Origin: UBA668 sp041918155 | Lineage (GTDB): Bacteria > Actinomycetota > Acidimicrobiia > Acidimicrobiales > Ilumatobacteraceae | Direction: 5' to 3' | Assembly (NCBI GenBank): GCA_041918155.1 | Contig: JAYRWH010000068.1 | Span: 28,445 to 92,444 of the forward strand | DNA length: 64,000 nucleotides | Part shown: one piece after another, positions 46,885 through 55,615 of the stretch | How the letters are laid out: each line of letters starts with the position of its first letter | Position numbering within the stretch: position 1 is the first letter of the stretch | Position numbers and translations under genes: made by a program | The notes under the pieces: generated by a model | What the model saw: only the letters and a program-made list of their open reading frames with translations | What the model was told of the DNA's origin: nothing | Database searches by the model: none

Positions 46885-48441
46885 ATGAAGGAACTCATCT
46901 ATCACCGTCTGTTGCTGCCGGCCGTCGAGCGCAATGCTGATCGGCCCTGCAGCACGAACGCAGCGACCGGCGTGACGCAGACGTTCGCGGAGCACCTCGA
47001 CTCCGTGGGTCGGCTGATCGGCGGGTTGCAGGGGCTTGGCGTAGGCCGCGGCGATCGCTTTGCGGTGATGACGCTCAACTCGCCCGAGTACCTGCAGATG
47101 TACCACGCGGCGTTCCTCGGCGGCGGCGTGATCAACCCGCTCAACTTGCGCTTTGCCCCGAAAGAACTGGCCTATGTGCTGAAGGACTCGGGCACCAAGG
47201 TGTGCTTCGTCGATGCATGGTTCGCCGGTCTCATCGACTCGGTGCGGGCCGAAGCCGGGCTGGAGAAGGTTGTGCTCGTCGGTAACGGCGACGTGCCCCA
47301 CGACCTGAAATACGACGAGCTGCTGGCCGCCCACGATCCGGTGATCCCTGACGAGGGTGAGGAGACCGACCCGGTCGTGCTCATGTACACCGGCGGCACC
47401 ACCGGCCTTCCAAAGGGCGTGCTGCTCGATCAGCGGGCCGAGATCCTGAACGCCTACCACGTGATGATGACGCTGCAGTTCGGTCGCGACTCGGTGAATC
47501 TCATGCAGACGCCGATGTTCCACGCCGCGTCCATGTTCAGCGTGCTCGGTGGGCCGGCCAAGGGCGCGCACAGCGTCATCGTCCCCCTGTTCGACCCGAA
47601 GGCCGTGATGGGTGCAGTGCGCCAGTACAAGCCCACGCTCACGGTGATGGTGCCGACGATGATCGGCATGGTGCTCGCCCACCCGGAGTTCACGCCCGAC
47701 GGCCTGCAGTTCGACGACCTGGTGTACGGGGCCTCGCCGATGCCCCAGGCCCTGCTGGAGAAGGTGCTCCCGATCTACCCCGACACGCGGGTGTGGCAGG
47801 GCTATGGCATGACCGAGAGTTCCAGCGTGCTGTGCCTGCTCGGCCCCGAGGAGCATCGCGCCGGCGGTAAATACCTGCGCTGCGCGGGCATGCCGATGCC
47901 CGGCGTCGTGCTCTCCATCCAGGATGAAGAAGGCAACCTGCTGCCACCCGGCGAGCCCGGCGAAGTGTGCGCCCGCTCGGGCAACTACATGATCGAGTAC
48001 TGGAACAAGCCGGACGCTACGGCCGATGCCTTTCGCGGCGGTTGGTACCACACCGGCGACGCCGGCTACCTCGACACCGACGGGTATCTGTACCTCGTCG
48101 ACCGGGTGAAGGACATGATCGTCACCGGCGGCGAGAACGTCTACTCCACCGAAGTGGAGAACGCGATCGCCAGCCACCCGGCGGTGCTGCAGGTCGCGGT
48201 CATCGGCATACCCAGCGAGAAGTGGGGCGAGGCGGTGCACGCCATCGTTGTGCTCCGCGACGGTGCCACGGTCACGGCCGAGGAGATCATCGACCATGCC
48301 CGCGACGCGATCGCCGGCTACAAGCTGCCCAAGAGCGTCGAGTTCCGCGCCGAGCCCCTGCCGCTGTCGGGCGCGATGAAGGTGCTGAAGAAAGACCTGC
48401 GCGCGCCCTACTGGGAGGGCCGCGAGCGCAAGGTGAACTGA
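46885..48441 (+). CDS. long-chain/medium-chain acyl-CoA synthetase (AMP-binding)
   Basis: 518 residues. ANL-superfamily motifs: P-loop YTGGTTGLPKG, YGMTESSS, the DTGD-type loop GDAGYLDTDGYLYLVDRVKDMI and the C-terminal catalytic Lys in LSGAMKVLKKDLR. It activates a carboxylic acid as acyl-AMP then thioester. It follows the enoyl-CoA hydratase, which suggests beta-oxidation-like use of the product, but has its own promoter. Substrate unknown. Confidence 0.92.
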   Translation: MKELIYHRLLLPAVERNADRPCSTNAATGVTQTFAEHLDSVGRLIGGLQGLGVGRGDRFAVMTLNSPEYLQMYHAAFLGGGVINPLNLRFAPKELAYVLKDSGTKVCFVDAWFAGLIDSVRAEAGLEKVVLVGNGDVPHDLKYDELLAAHDPVIPDEGEETDPVVLMYTGGTTGLPKGVLLDQRAEILNAYHVMMTLQFGRDSVNLMQTPMFHAASMFSVLGGPAKGAHSVIVPLFDPKAVMGAVRQYKPTLTVMVPTMIGMVLAHPEFTPDGLQFDDLVYGASPMPQALLEKVLPIYPDTRVWQGYGMTESSSVLCLLGPEEHRAGGKYLRCAGMPMPGVVLSIQDEEGNLLPPGEPGEVCARSGNYMIEYWNKPDATADAFRGGWYHTGDAGYLDTDGYLYLVDRVKDMIVTGGENVYSTEVENAIASHPAVLQVAVIGIPSEKWGEAVHAIVVLRDGATVTAEEIIDHARDAIAGYKLPKSVEFRAEPLPLSGAMKVLKKDLRAPYWEGRERKVN

Positions 48442-48448
48442 ACCGCCG

Positions 48449-49441
48449 ATGGTTGATGGCTGGCTGATAGCAGCCGACGATCGCACCGGCGCGTACGAGG
48501 TGGCGGCCCTGCTGGCCGGCGTGGATGGTGTTCTGGTCACGGTCGGGGAGCCGGCTGAGGGCGGTGGCGTCATCGATCTCGGCACTCGCGCGCTGAACCC
48601 GGCCGACGCCGCTGCGATCGCGGCGGCGCTGCCCTCGCGTGGTTGGGCGGGGCACAAGATCGACTCGACGCTGCGCGGCAACTGGGCCTCGGAAGTGCGC
48701 GCCCGGCGGCTCGCCACTGGAAGGCGGTTGATCGTGCTGCCGGGGTGGCCGGACATGGGGCGTACCTGTGTGCAGGGCGTCCTGCGCGTGTTCGACGAAC
48801 CTGCCGGGGTGGTGCGCGACCAATTGCTCGAGGCCACTCTGATTCCGCACGCGGCCGGGCTGCGCGCGTGGTGGAACACGTCGGGTTCTGTCGCCGTGTG
48901 CGACGTGCCCGACACCGAGGCGATGGAGGAGTTGGCGGCCACGATCGCCGGCTTCGATGCGAGCAGGGTCCTCGTGGCCGGCCCTGCTGGCCCGCTGGCA
49001 GCCGTGTGCTGGGGCGTACTCGGCGGGCGCCCGCCCGCACCGACTCGTCCGCAGATCGGGCTGCCGGCGCTGGTTGTGTGCGGCAGCGCGAACCCGGTGT
49101 CGCATCGCCAACTCGGCCAGTTGCGGATGACGCACCCCGAGGTGGAGGTGCTGGCGGTGCCCCCGGCCGCGGGCGATCTCGATTCGGCAGCGGCGGTAGC
49201 GCTCGCTGCCGAAGCCCGTCGGCGCATCGTGGCCGCGCCACCGGCCACACTCGTGATCATCGGTGGTGACACCGCCGCGGCGGTGCTCGGCGACGGTCCG
49301 CGGCGCGTCGGTGGGATGATCGCGCCGGGTATGCCCTGGAGCCGTGACCCCGACGGTGGCGGCCCGCTGGTGATCACCAAGGCCGGCGGCTTCGGTGGTG
49401 TTGATGCACTGGCCCGTCTGTTCGCGGGCAAGACTGGGTGA
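48449..49441 (+). CDS. four-carbon acid sugar kinase family protein (DUF1537)
   Basis: 330 residues. Both DUF1537 halves are visible: LIAADDRTGAYEVAALL, HKIDSTLRGNW, and CGSANPVSHRQL, VIIGGDTAAAVL, GGMIAPGMPWS, LVITKAGGFGGVDAL. The family phosphorylates D-erythronate/threonate-type acids at C4 (established for DUF1537 proteins such as OtnK/DtnK). It is shorter than usual (~400-430 residues); a segment in the middle is missing. PdxA-like gene follows 1 bp downstream. Confidence 0.88.
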   Translation: MVDGWLIAADDRTGAYEVAALLAGVDGVLVTVGEPAEGGGVIDLGTRALNPADAAAIAAALPSRGWAGHKIDSTLRGNWASEVRARRLATGRRLIVLPGWPDMGRTCVQGVLRVFDEPAGVVRDQLLEATLIPHAAGLRAWWNTSGSVAVCDVPDTEAMEELAATIAGFDASRVLVAGPAGPLAAVCWGVLGGRPPAPTRPQIGLPALVVCGSANPVSHRQLGQLRMTHPEVEVLAVPPAAGDLDSAAAVALAAEARRRIVAAPPATLVIIGGDTAAAVLGDGPRRVGGMIAPGMPWSRDPDGGGPLVITKAGGFGGVDALARLFAGKTG

Positions 49442-49442
49442 C

Positions 49443-50387
49443 ATGGCAGCACCCTTGGCGATCACGATGGGCGATGCATCCGGCGTCGGCCCCGAGATCG
49501 TGCTGCGTGCTTTCTGCGAGGGCGGTCTCGGCGAGGATGTCGTCGTCTACGGTGACGCCGCGATCCTGCACCACGGGGCGCGCCTGCTGGGTCTGAACGT
49601 CGACTGGGATCGGCTGCCGATCGTCGACCTCGGCCTCCTCACCGCCGCCGATCACGAGCCGGGGCGGCTCGACGCCGCGTCGGGTTCCGCGGCCCGCGCC
49701 TATGTCGAATGCGCCACCCGCGACGCGCTCGCGGGGAGGGTGTCGGGCCTGGTCACCATGCCGGTGAACAAGGCGGCCACCCAGCTGACGTACGCCGAGT
49801 TCATCGGGCACACCGAGTTCATCGCTGAGCTGTGCGGCGTGGAGAAGGTGACGATGATGCTCACGAACGGCCACCTCGCCGTCACCCACGTGAGCACCCA
49901 CTGCTCGCTCGCGGAGGCGATCACGAAGGTGCGCACCGATCGTGTGCTCGACGTCATCCACCTCACTGTCGACACGCTGCGCCGCTTCAACCCCGGCCCG
50001 CGGATCGCCGTGTGTGGCCTCAACCCGCACGCCGGCGAACACGGCATGTTCGGCACGGAGGAGGCCGAGTACATCACGCCCGCGATCAAGGCGGCAGCGG
50101 CGGAGGGCATCGAGTGCAGCGGGCCGCACCCGGCCGATACCGTCTTCTACCAAGCCGTTCACCGTGGCCGGTTCGACGCGATCGTGTGCATGTACCACGA
50201 CCAGGGCCATGGGCCGATGAAGCTGCTCGCGTTCGACACCGGTGTGAACGTCACCCTCGGGCTACCGATCGTGCGCACCTCGGTCGATCACGGAACCGCG
50301 TTCGACATCGCATGGACCGGCCGGGCATTCACCGACTCCCTGCACCACGCGCTGGCCTACGCCCGCAAGCTGGTCATCGGTCGCTGA
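49443..50387 (+). CDS. PdxA-family 4-phospho-hydroxyacid dehydrogenase (probably PdxA2)
   Basis: 314 residues from ATG 49443. Family motifs: TMGDASGVGPEIVLRA, TMPVNKAA, THVSTHCSLAEAI, AVCGLNPHAGEHGMFG, CMYHDQGHGPMKLLAF, and a metal site of three His. PdxA oxidises 4-phospho-hydroxythreonine for vitamin B6, but copies next to DUF1537 kinases act on 4-phospho-threonate/erythronate, giving dihydroxyacetone phosphate and CO2. The tight pairing with the kinase supports this catabolic role. Confidence 0.9.
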   Translation: MAAPLAITMGDASGVGPEIVLRAFCEGGLGEDVVVYGDAAILHHGARLLGLNVDWDRLPIVDLGLLTAADHEPGRLDAASGSAARAYVECATRDALAGRVSGLVTMPVNKAATQLTYAEFIGHTEFIAELCGVEKVTMMLTNGHLAVTHVSTHCSLAEAITKVRTDRVLDVIHLTVDTLRRFNPGPRIAVCGLNPHAGEHGMFGTEEAEYITPAIKAAAAEGIECSGPHPADTVFYQAVHRGRFDAIVCMYHDQGHGPMKLLAFDTGVNVTLGLPIVRTSVDHGTAFDIAWTGRAFTDSLHHALAYARKLVIGR

Positions 50388-50408
50388 ACAGCGACGATGC
50401 CATTGCTC

Positions 50409-50414
50409 TACACT
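50409..50414 (+). promoter_or_regulatory. TACACT -10 element of the acyltransferase gene (leaderless)
   Basis: TACACT lies 8 bp before GTG 50423; TGAACA 18 bp further upstream could be the -35 element. Confidence 0.55.
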
Positions 50415-50422
50415 TGTCCGCC

Positions 50423-52375
50423 GTGGCAGCGTCGAACCGATCCCTGTCACTCGACGGCATCAGAGGGATGGCGCTCGCGGCGCCGGTGATGCTCCACCTC
50501 GGTCTGTACGGCTCGGGCAATGGTTGCTGGCTCTCGATCGCGATGTTCTTCACCCTCTCGGGTTTCCTCATCACGACGCTCGCGCTGAAGGAGATCGACA
50601 AGTCCGGGCGCCTATCGGTGAAGGGTTTCTATGCGCGCCGGCTGCGCCGGTTGATGCCTGCTGCACTGCTCGTGCTGACGCTCATCGTCGCCTTCGCCCG
50701 GCTGCTCGGCTGGCCGCTGATGAGTGCCGTGCGTCGCGACGTGTTCTCCGCTCTCACGTGGACGGCGAACTGGGAGCAGATGAAGGGCGGTGGGTATTGG
50801 GAGACCAATGTGCCCTCGCTCACCCTGCATTTCTGGTCGCTCTCCCTTGAGGAGCAGATTTACATCGTCTTCCCACTGGTGGTGGCGCTGGCCGTCGTCC
50901 TGCTCCGGCGGCGTACGCGCCCCGCAGTCCGCGTCGCCTGGGTGATGGGCGCGATCACGCTTGTGTCGTGGGCACTGCTGTGCACCGGCAATGACGCCTC
51001 ACACATCTACCTGTCGACCTTCACGCGGATGGGCGAAGCCGCGTTCGGCTGCTTCGTCGCCGCCCTGTGCCATGTCCTACCCGCCAAGCGCACCGACCGG
51101 CAGGCATCGTGGCTGACCATCGGCTTGATGCTGTTCGTGGCGCCGCTGTGGGTGATCGCGGCGGCGAATGAGGTGTGGGGCGTGCGGCTCGGTGTGCTGC
51201 TCGGCACCCCGCCCACCGGCGCCGTCATCGCGCTCCTATGGCGCTATCCCGGATCGCTGCCGGCGAGGTTCTTCTCGCTGCGGATCCCGGCGTGGCTGGG
51301 GCGCCGGAGCTATGGGATCTACCTCATCCACCTGCCGCTGATCGACATGTTGGCCTTCCGGCTGCATACGAGGCATTTGGCGGTGCCGTGGATGCTGGTG
51401 GCCGTGGCGGCGACGGTCGTGCTCGCAGGACTCCTGTTCGCGTTCGTCGAGGAGCCGATTCGGGTTGGCAAGGTGGTGGTCGGGCCGCTGCGCTTCGCGG
51501 CGCTGATCGGCACCGCCGTCTTCGTGCTCACCGCGCTCAACATCCAGCTGACCGCGAAAACCTCATCGGTCCTCGCGCTCCCGACCGACAACCGCACGCC
51601 GTTGCTGGACGGCGACGTGACCTTCACCCTCCCGCCGTCCACGATCGCCGGCCAGGACGGGGGAGTGGCGTTCACCAACCCGCAGCCGCCGACCCCGCCC
51701 GCCCGTGTGCTGGTGATCGGCGACTCCACCGCCTGGGTGACTGCAGGTGCCGTAGAGGGGCTCGAGCAGGACGGCTGGTCGGTCGAAGCGATGTGGATGG
51801 TGAATTGCCCCGTCGGCGGCGATGCCAGGGTGATGGCGACCGAGACCGCCGAGCAGGTGAAGCCACGCGACATCGGTGAACTCCCCGGCTGTGACCAGTG
51901 GTGGAACGAGTACCTCCCCGAGGCGCTCCTGACCTTCAAACCGACGATGGTCCTGCTGGTCGGTGGCTATGTGCTGGCTTACGAGGCCGACCCTGCCGGC
52001 GACGATCAATGGTGTCACCTGGGTGACGGCAGCGGGCGCTGCGAGGAGTGGGCCGCCGCCCGCCTACGGGCGACGACCGAGCGGGTGCACACCTATGCCC
52101 CGCAGGCCCACCTCGTGCTCGCGACCGGCGGGTACATCGATCCGTGGGGCCCGCAGGACATCTCGCGCCCGACGATCGACGTGCTCAACGGACTCCTGCG
52201 GGCCGAAGCCGTGCGTGACAAGGACAGCCTGATCGACCTCGGATCGTGGCTCAACGACCACCTGGACCTCTTGTTCGACGGGATCCACCTGGGCACCGAA
52301 GGCATCGATGCGCTCAAGCCGTGGATCGCGGACGAACTGCAGGCCGTCGTCGCCGGCCAGCGCCTCGCCACCTGA
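50423..52375 (+). CDS. OafA/YrhL-type acyltransferase with C-terminal SGNH-like domain
   Basis: 650 residues from GTG 50423 (VAASNRSLSLDGIRGMALAAPVM). An N-terminal multi-pass acyltransferase-3 domain (about ten helices; GFLITTLALKEIDKSGR, FYARRLRRLMPA, LHFWSLSLEEQIYIVFPLVV) and an extracytoplasmic SGNH-hydrolase-like domain from about 400 with VLVIGDSTAW (Ser) and DGIHLG (Asp/His). Such proteins O-acetylate cell-surface polysaccharide. The usual active-site His of the H-x10-R motif lies near MLHLGLYG. Role in surface glycan decoration is inferred. Confidence 0.9.
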   Translation: MAASNRSLSLDGIRGMALAAPVMLHLGLYGSGNGCWLSIAMFFTLSGFLITTLALKEIDKSGRLSVKGFYARRLRRLMPAALLVLTLIVAFARLLGWPLMSAVRRDVFSALTWTANWEQMKGGGYWETNVPSLTLHFWSLSLEEQIYIVFPLVVALAVVLLRRRTRPAVRVAWVMGAITLVSWALLCTGNDASHIYLSTFTRMGEAAFGCFVAALCHVLPAKRTDRQASWLTIGLMLFVAPLWVIAAANEVWGVRLGVLLGTPPTGAVIALLWRYPGSLPARFFSLRIPAWLGRRSYGIYLIHLPLIDMLAFRLHTRHLAVPWMLVAVAATVVLAGLLFAFVEEPIRVGKVVVGPLRFAALIGTAVFVLTALNIQLTAKTSSVLALPTDNRTPLLDGDVTFTLPPSTIAGQDGGVAFTNPQPPTPPARVLVIGDSTAWVTAGAVEGLEQDGWSVEAMWMVNCPVGGDARVMATETAEQVKPRDIGELPGCDQWWNEYLPEALLTFKPTMVLLVGGYVLAYEADPAGDDQWCHLGDGSGRCEEWAAARLRATTERVHTYAPQAHLVLATGGYIDPWGPQDISRPTIDVLNGLLRAEAVRDKDSLIDLGSWLNDHLDLLFDGIHLGTEGIDALKPWIADELQAVVAGQRLAT

Positions 52376-52389
52376 ACCGGCGGCCGGCT

Positions 52390-52686
52390 TCAGAGTTGCA
52401 GCGGCACCGCTTCGTGGATCTCGATCTCGGGTGCCGTGTCGGCCAGCGTGGTGAGTGCACGGGCGAACGCCCGCGACTCGGGTACGGCGAAGTGGGCGAG
52501 CAGGGCGTGGCTGTCGGCCCAGTGCTCCAGGAACACGAGGTGGTTCGGATCCTCGACGTCGCGGTGTACCGAGTGCACCAGGCAGCCCGGCTCCTGCCGT
52601 GAACGCTGTACATGCTCGACGCTGATCCGCAGTGCCTCGTCGATCGCGTCGGCCCCGACGTGGGCGCTCCCGGTGACGATGATCAC
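52390..52686 (-). CDS. ABM-type (antibiotic biosynthesis) monooxygenase family protein
   Basis: 98 residues from GTG 52686, overlapping the DinB gene stop by 4 bp (GTGA). The ferredoxin-like ABM pattern is visible: VIIVTGSAHV, SRQEPGCLVHSVHRDVEDPNHLVFLEHWADSHALLAHF. These small dimeric enzymes oxidise quinols or aromatic compounds, or degrade heme. It lies at the 3' end of the sulfatase operon. Confidence 0.85.
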   Translation of the reverse strand: MIIVTGSAHVGADAIDEALRISVEHVQRSRQEPGCLVHSVHRDVEDPNHLVFLEHWADSHALLAHFAVPESRAFARALTTLADTAPEIEIHEAVPLQL

Positions 52687-53252
52687 GACGTCATGCCGCC
52701 GAGGCCGACCAGGCCGCGGGCCAGTTCGATCTCGCCCATGTGGCGCAAGCCGTGCTGGTAAATCCAGCACTCCGTCGCGTCGAGCAGGGTGATGCCCTGT
52801 GGCCCGGCCACGCGGGCGCTGTAGGTGCTGGCGATCTGGGGTGGCAACGGGTGAGGGATCACCACCCGGTCGAGCGCGGCCGGGTCGAGCTGCTCGAGCC
52901 AGGCCTCGGTGCGGGCCATCACTGCCTTGAGGTACTCCTGGAACGCCTCGTAGTCGCCGATGCGCTGGTGGATCATCTCGCCCACGGTGCGGTGCTTGCC
53001 GTGATCGTCGATCACCATCTGCACCCGTTCCTGCCATTCGGCGTTCCAGATCGGGGGAGTGCCGGTCATCAACATGAACGACGCGTCCCACATGTTCGTG
53101 ATGTGGAACAGGCAGAACGCGATCGGCACCACTCCCTCGCGCTCGAAGTGGTTGACGTGGTCGATGGTCATCGTCGTCACGGCCTGGTGGTACAGCGAGT
53201 GCATCGCCTTCATCCGGCGTTGCAGCGAATCGAGGACTGCCGCGTTGCTCAT
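52683..53252 (-). CDS. DinB-like (putative metal-dependent) protein
   Basis: 189 residues. A four-helix bundle with conserved His residues (AFCLFHITNMWDASF, CWIYQHGLRHMGEIELARGL) that fit the DinB/YfiT thiol-transferase superfamily. Members use a divalent metal bound to three His and may transfer mycothiol or bacillithiol. Placed downstream of an arylsulfatase on the same strand with a 21-bp gap, so probably in its operon. Confidence 0.8.
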   Translation of the reverse strand: MSNAAVLDSLQRRMKAMHSLYHQAVTTMTIDHVNHFEREGVVPIAFCLFHITNMWDASFMLMTGTPPIWNAEWQERVQMVIDDHGKHRTVGEMIHQRIGDYEAFQEYLKAVMARTEAWLEQLDPAALDRVVIPHPLPPQIASTYSARVAGPQGITLLDATECWIYQHGLRHMGEIELARGLVGLGGMTS

Positions 53253-53273
53253 GTCACTCCTTCATCTCTTCGG

Positions 53274-55547
53274 TCATTCCCGGGCGAGTTCCATCTTGGC
53301 GTGGGCCTCGATGTCGGCGGCGTCGCGCCGCGAGTGGATCTCGAACCGGGCGCGGCGGATCGTGCCGGTGAACGCAAACGGAGCGTCGTAGTCGTCGGTC
53401 TTCGGCGACATCGCGTCGCGGCCGATGTCGAGGCCGGTGGAACCGAGCATGCGTACCAGCTTGGGGATCGGTCCGCTGGCGATGTCCACGCCGTCGGCCG
53501 CGATCGTGAGCGTGCCCGCCTTGCCGTCGCGGGTGAAGCGGGCCTCCAGCAGGTGGTCGCCGGCGGTGAGCGTCACCGGCCCGCTCACCCGGTACGAGGT
53601 GCCCAGCGCGTTGTAGTGGAAGCGCAGCTCCCCGCCCTTCACGTAGAACGAGTGGCCGACACTGTGCGTGCCCCTGCTGTAGAGCACGCCCTGCACACCA
53701 TCGCCGACGGTGACGTCGATCGTCAGCGTCCAGTTGCGCCCGCCGAGCGGAGGACACACGTCGGAGGGGATGTGTGAGATCGGGGCGAGGTACTCGTAGG
53801 TGGTCCGGGCATGGGGAGTGCCCGGCCGCGGTGAGCCCCCGAACAGCTCGATCGAGCGGTCGTCGAGGGGCAGCACGCCCATCTCGCCGGCCTGGCTCCA
53901 CCACAGGTCGATCATCTCGCGCAGCTTCTCGGGTTGCTCGTCGGCGAGGTTGCGGCACTCGCTGAAGTCGTCGTCGAGGCAGAACAGCTCCCACTCGTCG
54001 TCGTCGTACGCGTTGCCGGCCGTGTGGTACGTGGTGGCCTTCCATGCCGTCCCGTCGTTGTCGAGCGCCCAGATGCCGCGGTGGCCCATCTGCTCGAAGT
54101 ACTGCACTCGCCGTTGCGGCGGCGCGGTCGCGTCGGAGAACGTGGGCGCCAGGGAGCGGCCGTGCATCGGGATCTGCTCCACCCCTGCCACCACCTCTGG
54201 CGCCGGCGCGCCGGTGATGTCGAGCACCGTGGCCGCGAGATCGACCGCGTGGCAGAACTGATGGCGCATCTCGCCCTTGGCGCCGATGCCCGCAGGCCAG
54301 TGCACCACGAGCGGGTCGCGCACGCCGCCGCCGTATGTGTTCTGCTTGTACCAGCGCAGCGGGCTGTTGCCGGCCTGCGCCCAACCCCACGGGTAGTTGC
54401 TGTGCGAGTGTGGCCCGCCGATGTCGTCGAGGCGTTGCTCGACGATCTGGTCGATGTCCTCGAACATGCCGTTGAAGAAACTGAACTCGTCCATCACCCC
54501 GAATGGGCCGCCCTCGCGGCTGGCCCCGTTGTCGGAGAGCACCATCACGAGCGTGTCGTCGAGCAGGTCGAGCGAGTCGAGGAACGCCGTGAGCCGGCCG
54601 ATCTGCTCGTCGGTGTGCTCGAGCATCGCCGCGTACGCCTCCTGCAGACGGCAGGCGAACTTCTGCTGGTTGGGCGTGAGATCGTTCCACGGGGGCACCC
54701 CCGGGTTGCGCGGCGCCTGCACCGTGCCGGCGGGGATGATGCCCTCGGCGATCTGGCGCTGGAACCAACGGTCGCGCCACACGTCGTAGCCCTCGTCGAA
54801 CCTGCCCTTCCAGCGTTCGAGGTAGTCCTGCGGGGCCTGGTGCGGCGAATGCATCGCGCCGAACGCGAGGTACAGGAAGAACGGCCGGTCGGGGCGCACC
54901 GACACGAGGTCGCGTACCCACCCCATCGACTGATCGACGATGTCCTCGCTGAAGTGGTACTCGGCGGTGTCCGGCCGGGAGAGGTGCCGAGAAATGTGAT
55001 GGTTGTCGCGAGTGAGCTCGGGGTGGAACTGATCGGTCTCGCCTTGCAGGAACCCGTAGAACTTGTCGAACCCCTTCTGCAGGGGCCAGTTGTGGTGCGG
55101 TCCGGCCGCCGACGTCTCCTCCATCGGCGCGAGGTGCCACTTGCCCGCTGCGTAGGTGGCATAGCCGTGGCCGCGCAACAGTTCGGCGATCGTGGCCGCC
55201 CGCGGCGTGATGCCGCCGCGCATGTGCGGGTAACCGCTGTTCCAGTTGCTGACGCCGCGCATGCCCACCGCGTGGTGGTTGCGCCCCGACAGCAGGCACG
55301 CCCGCGTGGGGGAGCACAGGGCGGTGGTGTGGAAGCTCGTGTAGCGCAACCCGCCGGCCGCGAGCGCGTCGATGTGCGGGGTGGTGAGCGTGCTGCCGTA
55401 ACAGTTGAAATGCGAGAAGCCGGTGTCGTCGAGCACGATCATCAGCACGTTCGGGCCACCGAGGCCGGCCGGGGGAGCGGGCCACCACGGCTGCGAATCG
55501 AGGTGGGTACGGCCGATGCGGCCCTGGAAGCCCGGTTCACTCAACAT
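53274..55547 (-). CDS. arylsulfatase (FGly type)
   Basis: 757 residues. The formylglycine motif ALCSPTRACLLSGRN has Cys78 and Arg82 (C-x-P-x-R), metal-binding LDDTGFSHFNCYG is at about 39-52, and the downstream GYATYAAGKWHLAP is typical. A ~200-residue C-terminal beta-rich region (VTVGDGVQGVLYSRGTHS) is added to the sulfatase core. It hydrolyses sulfate esters; a formylglycine-generating enzyme is not in the window. Transcribed from the TTGACA/TAGGGT promoter at 55571-55599. Confidence 0.94.
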   Translation of the reverse strand: MLSEPGFQGRIGRTHLDSQPWWPAPPAGLGGPNVLMIVLDDTGFSHFNCYGSTLTTPHIDALAAGGLRYTSFHTTALCSPTRACLLSGRNHHAVGMRGVSNWNSGYPHMRGGITPRAATIAELLRGHGYATYAAGKWHLAPMEETSAAGPHHNWPLQKGFDKFYGFLQGETDQFHPELTRDNHHISRHLSRPDTAEYHFSEDIVDQSMGWVRDLVSVRPDRPFFLYLAFGAMHSPHQAPQDYLERWKGRFDEGYDVWRDRWFQRQIAEGIIPAGTVQAPRNPGVPPWNDLTPNQQKFACRLQEAYAAMLEHTDEQIGRLTAFLDSLDLLDDTLVMVLSDNGASREGGPFGVMDEFSFFNGMFEDIDQIVEQRLDDIGGPHSHSNYPWGWAQAGNSPLRWYKQNTYGGGVRDPLVVHWPAGIGAKGEMRHQFCHAVDLAATVLDITGAPAPEVVAGVEQIPMHGRSLAPTFSDATAPPQRRVQYFEQMGHRGIWALDNDGTAWKATTYHTAGNAYDDDEWELFCLDDDFSECRNLADEQPEKLREMIDLWWSQAGEMGVLPLDDRSIELFGGSPRPGTPHARTTYEYLAPISHIPSDVCPPLGGRNWTLTIDVTVGDGVQGVLYSRGTHSVGHSFYVKGGELRFHYNALGTSYRVSGPVTLTAGDHLLEARFTRDGKAGTLTIAADGVDIASGPIPKLVRMLGSTGLDIGRDAMSPKTDDYDAPFAFTGTIRRARFEIHSRRDAADIEAHAKMELARE

Positions 55548-55570
55548 GTCTGTTCTCCCAACACGGCCGC

Positions 55571-55599
55571 ACCCTAAGACTTGTCAGAGTGACTGTCAA
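55571..55599 (-). promoter_or_regulatory. promoter TTGACA-N17-TAGGGT of the arylsulfatase operon
   Basis: On the minus strand TTGACA (plus 55594-55599) and TAGGGT (plus 55571-55576) are exactly 17 bp apart, near-consensus for the housekeeping sigma factor. A 23-nt leader with GGGAGA precedes ATG 55547. The region overlaps the divergent promoter of the DsbA-like gene. Confidence 0.75.
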
Positions 55600-55609
55600 C
55601 TGTTAGGTT
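55581..55609 (+). promoter_or_regulatory. promoter TTGTCA-N17-TAGGTT of the DsbA/TetR operon, interleaved with the sulfatase promoter
   Basis: TTGTCA (55581-55586) and TAGGTT (55604-55609) are 17 bp apart; ATG 55616 is 6 bp later (leaderless). Each -35 lies in the spacer of the opposite promoter, so the two cannot be occupied together. TGTCA occurs twice (55582-55586 and 55594-55598) and the GTCA-GAG-TGAC repeat could bind the TetR protein encoded downstream. Confidence 0.75.
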
Positions 55610-55615
55610 GCCGCC

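Noticed and set aside
46417..49452. A 1011-residue minus-strand frame over the acyl-CoA ligase and kinase genes
   Set aside because: It is antisense to well-conserved genes and has no recognisable domain.
49443..50387. Naming this gene pdxA for vitamin B6 synthesis
   Set aside because: Adjacency to a DUF1537 kinase points to the acid-sugar branch of the family, so no symbol was given.
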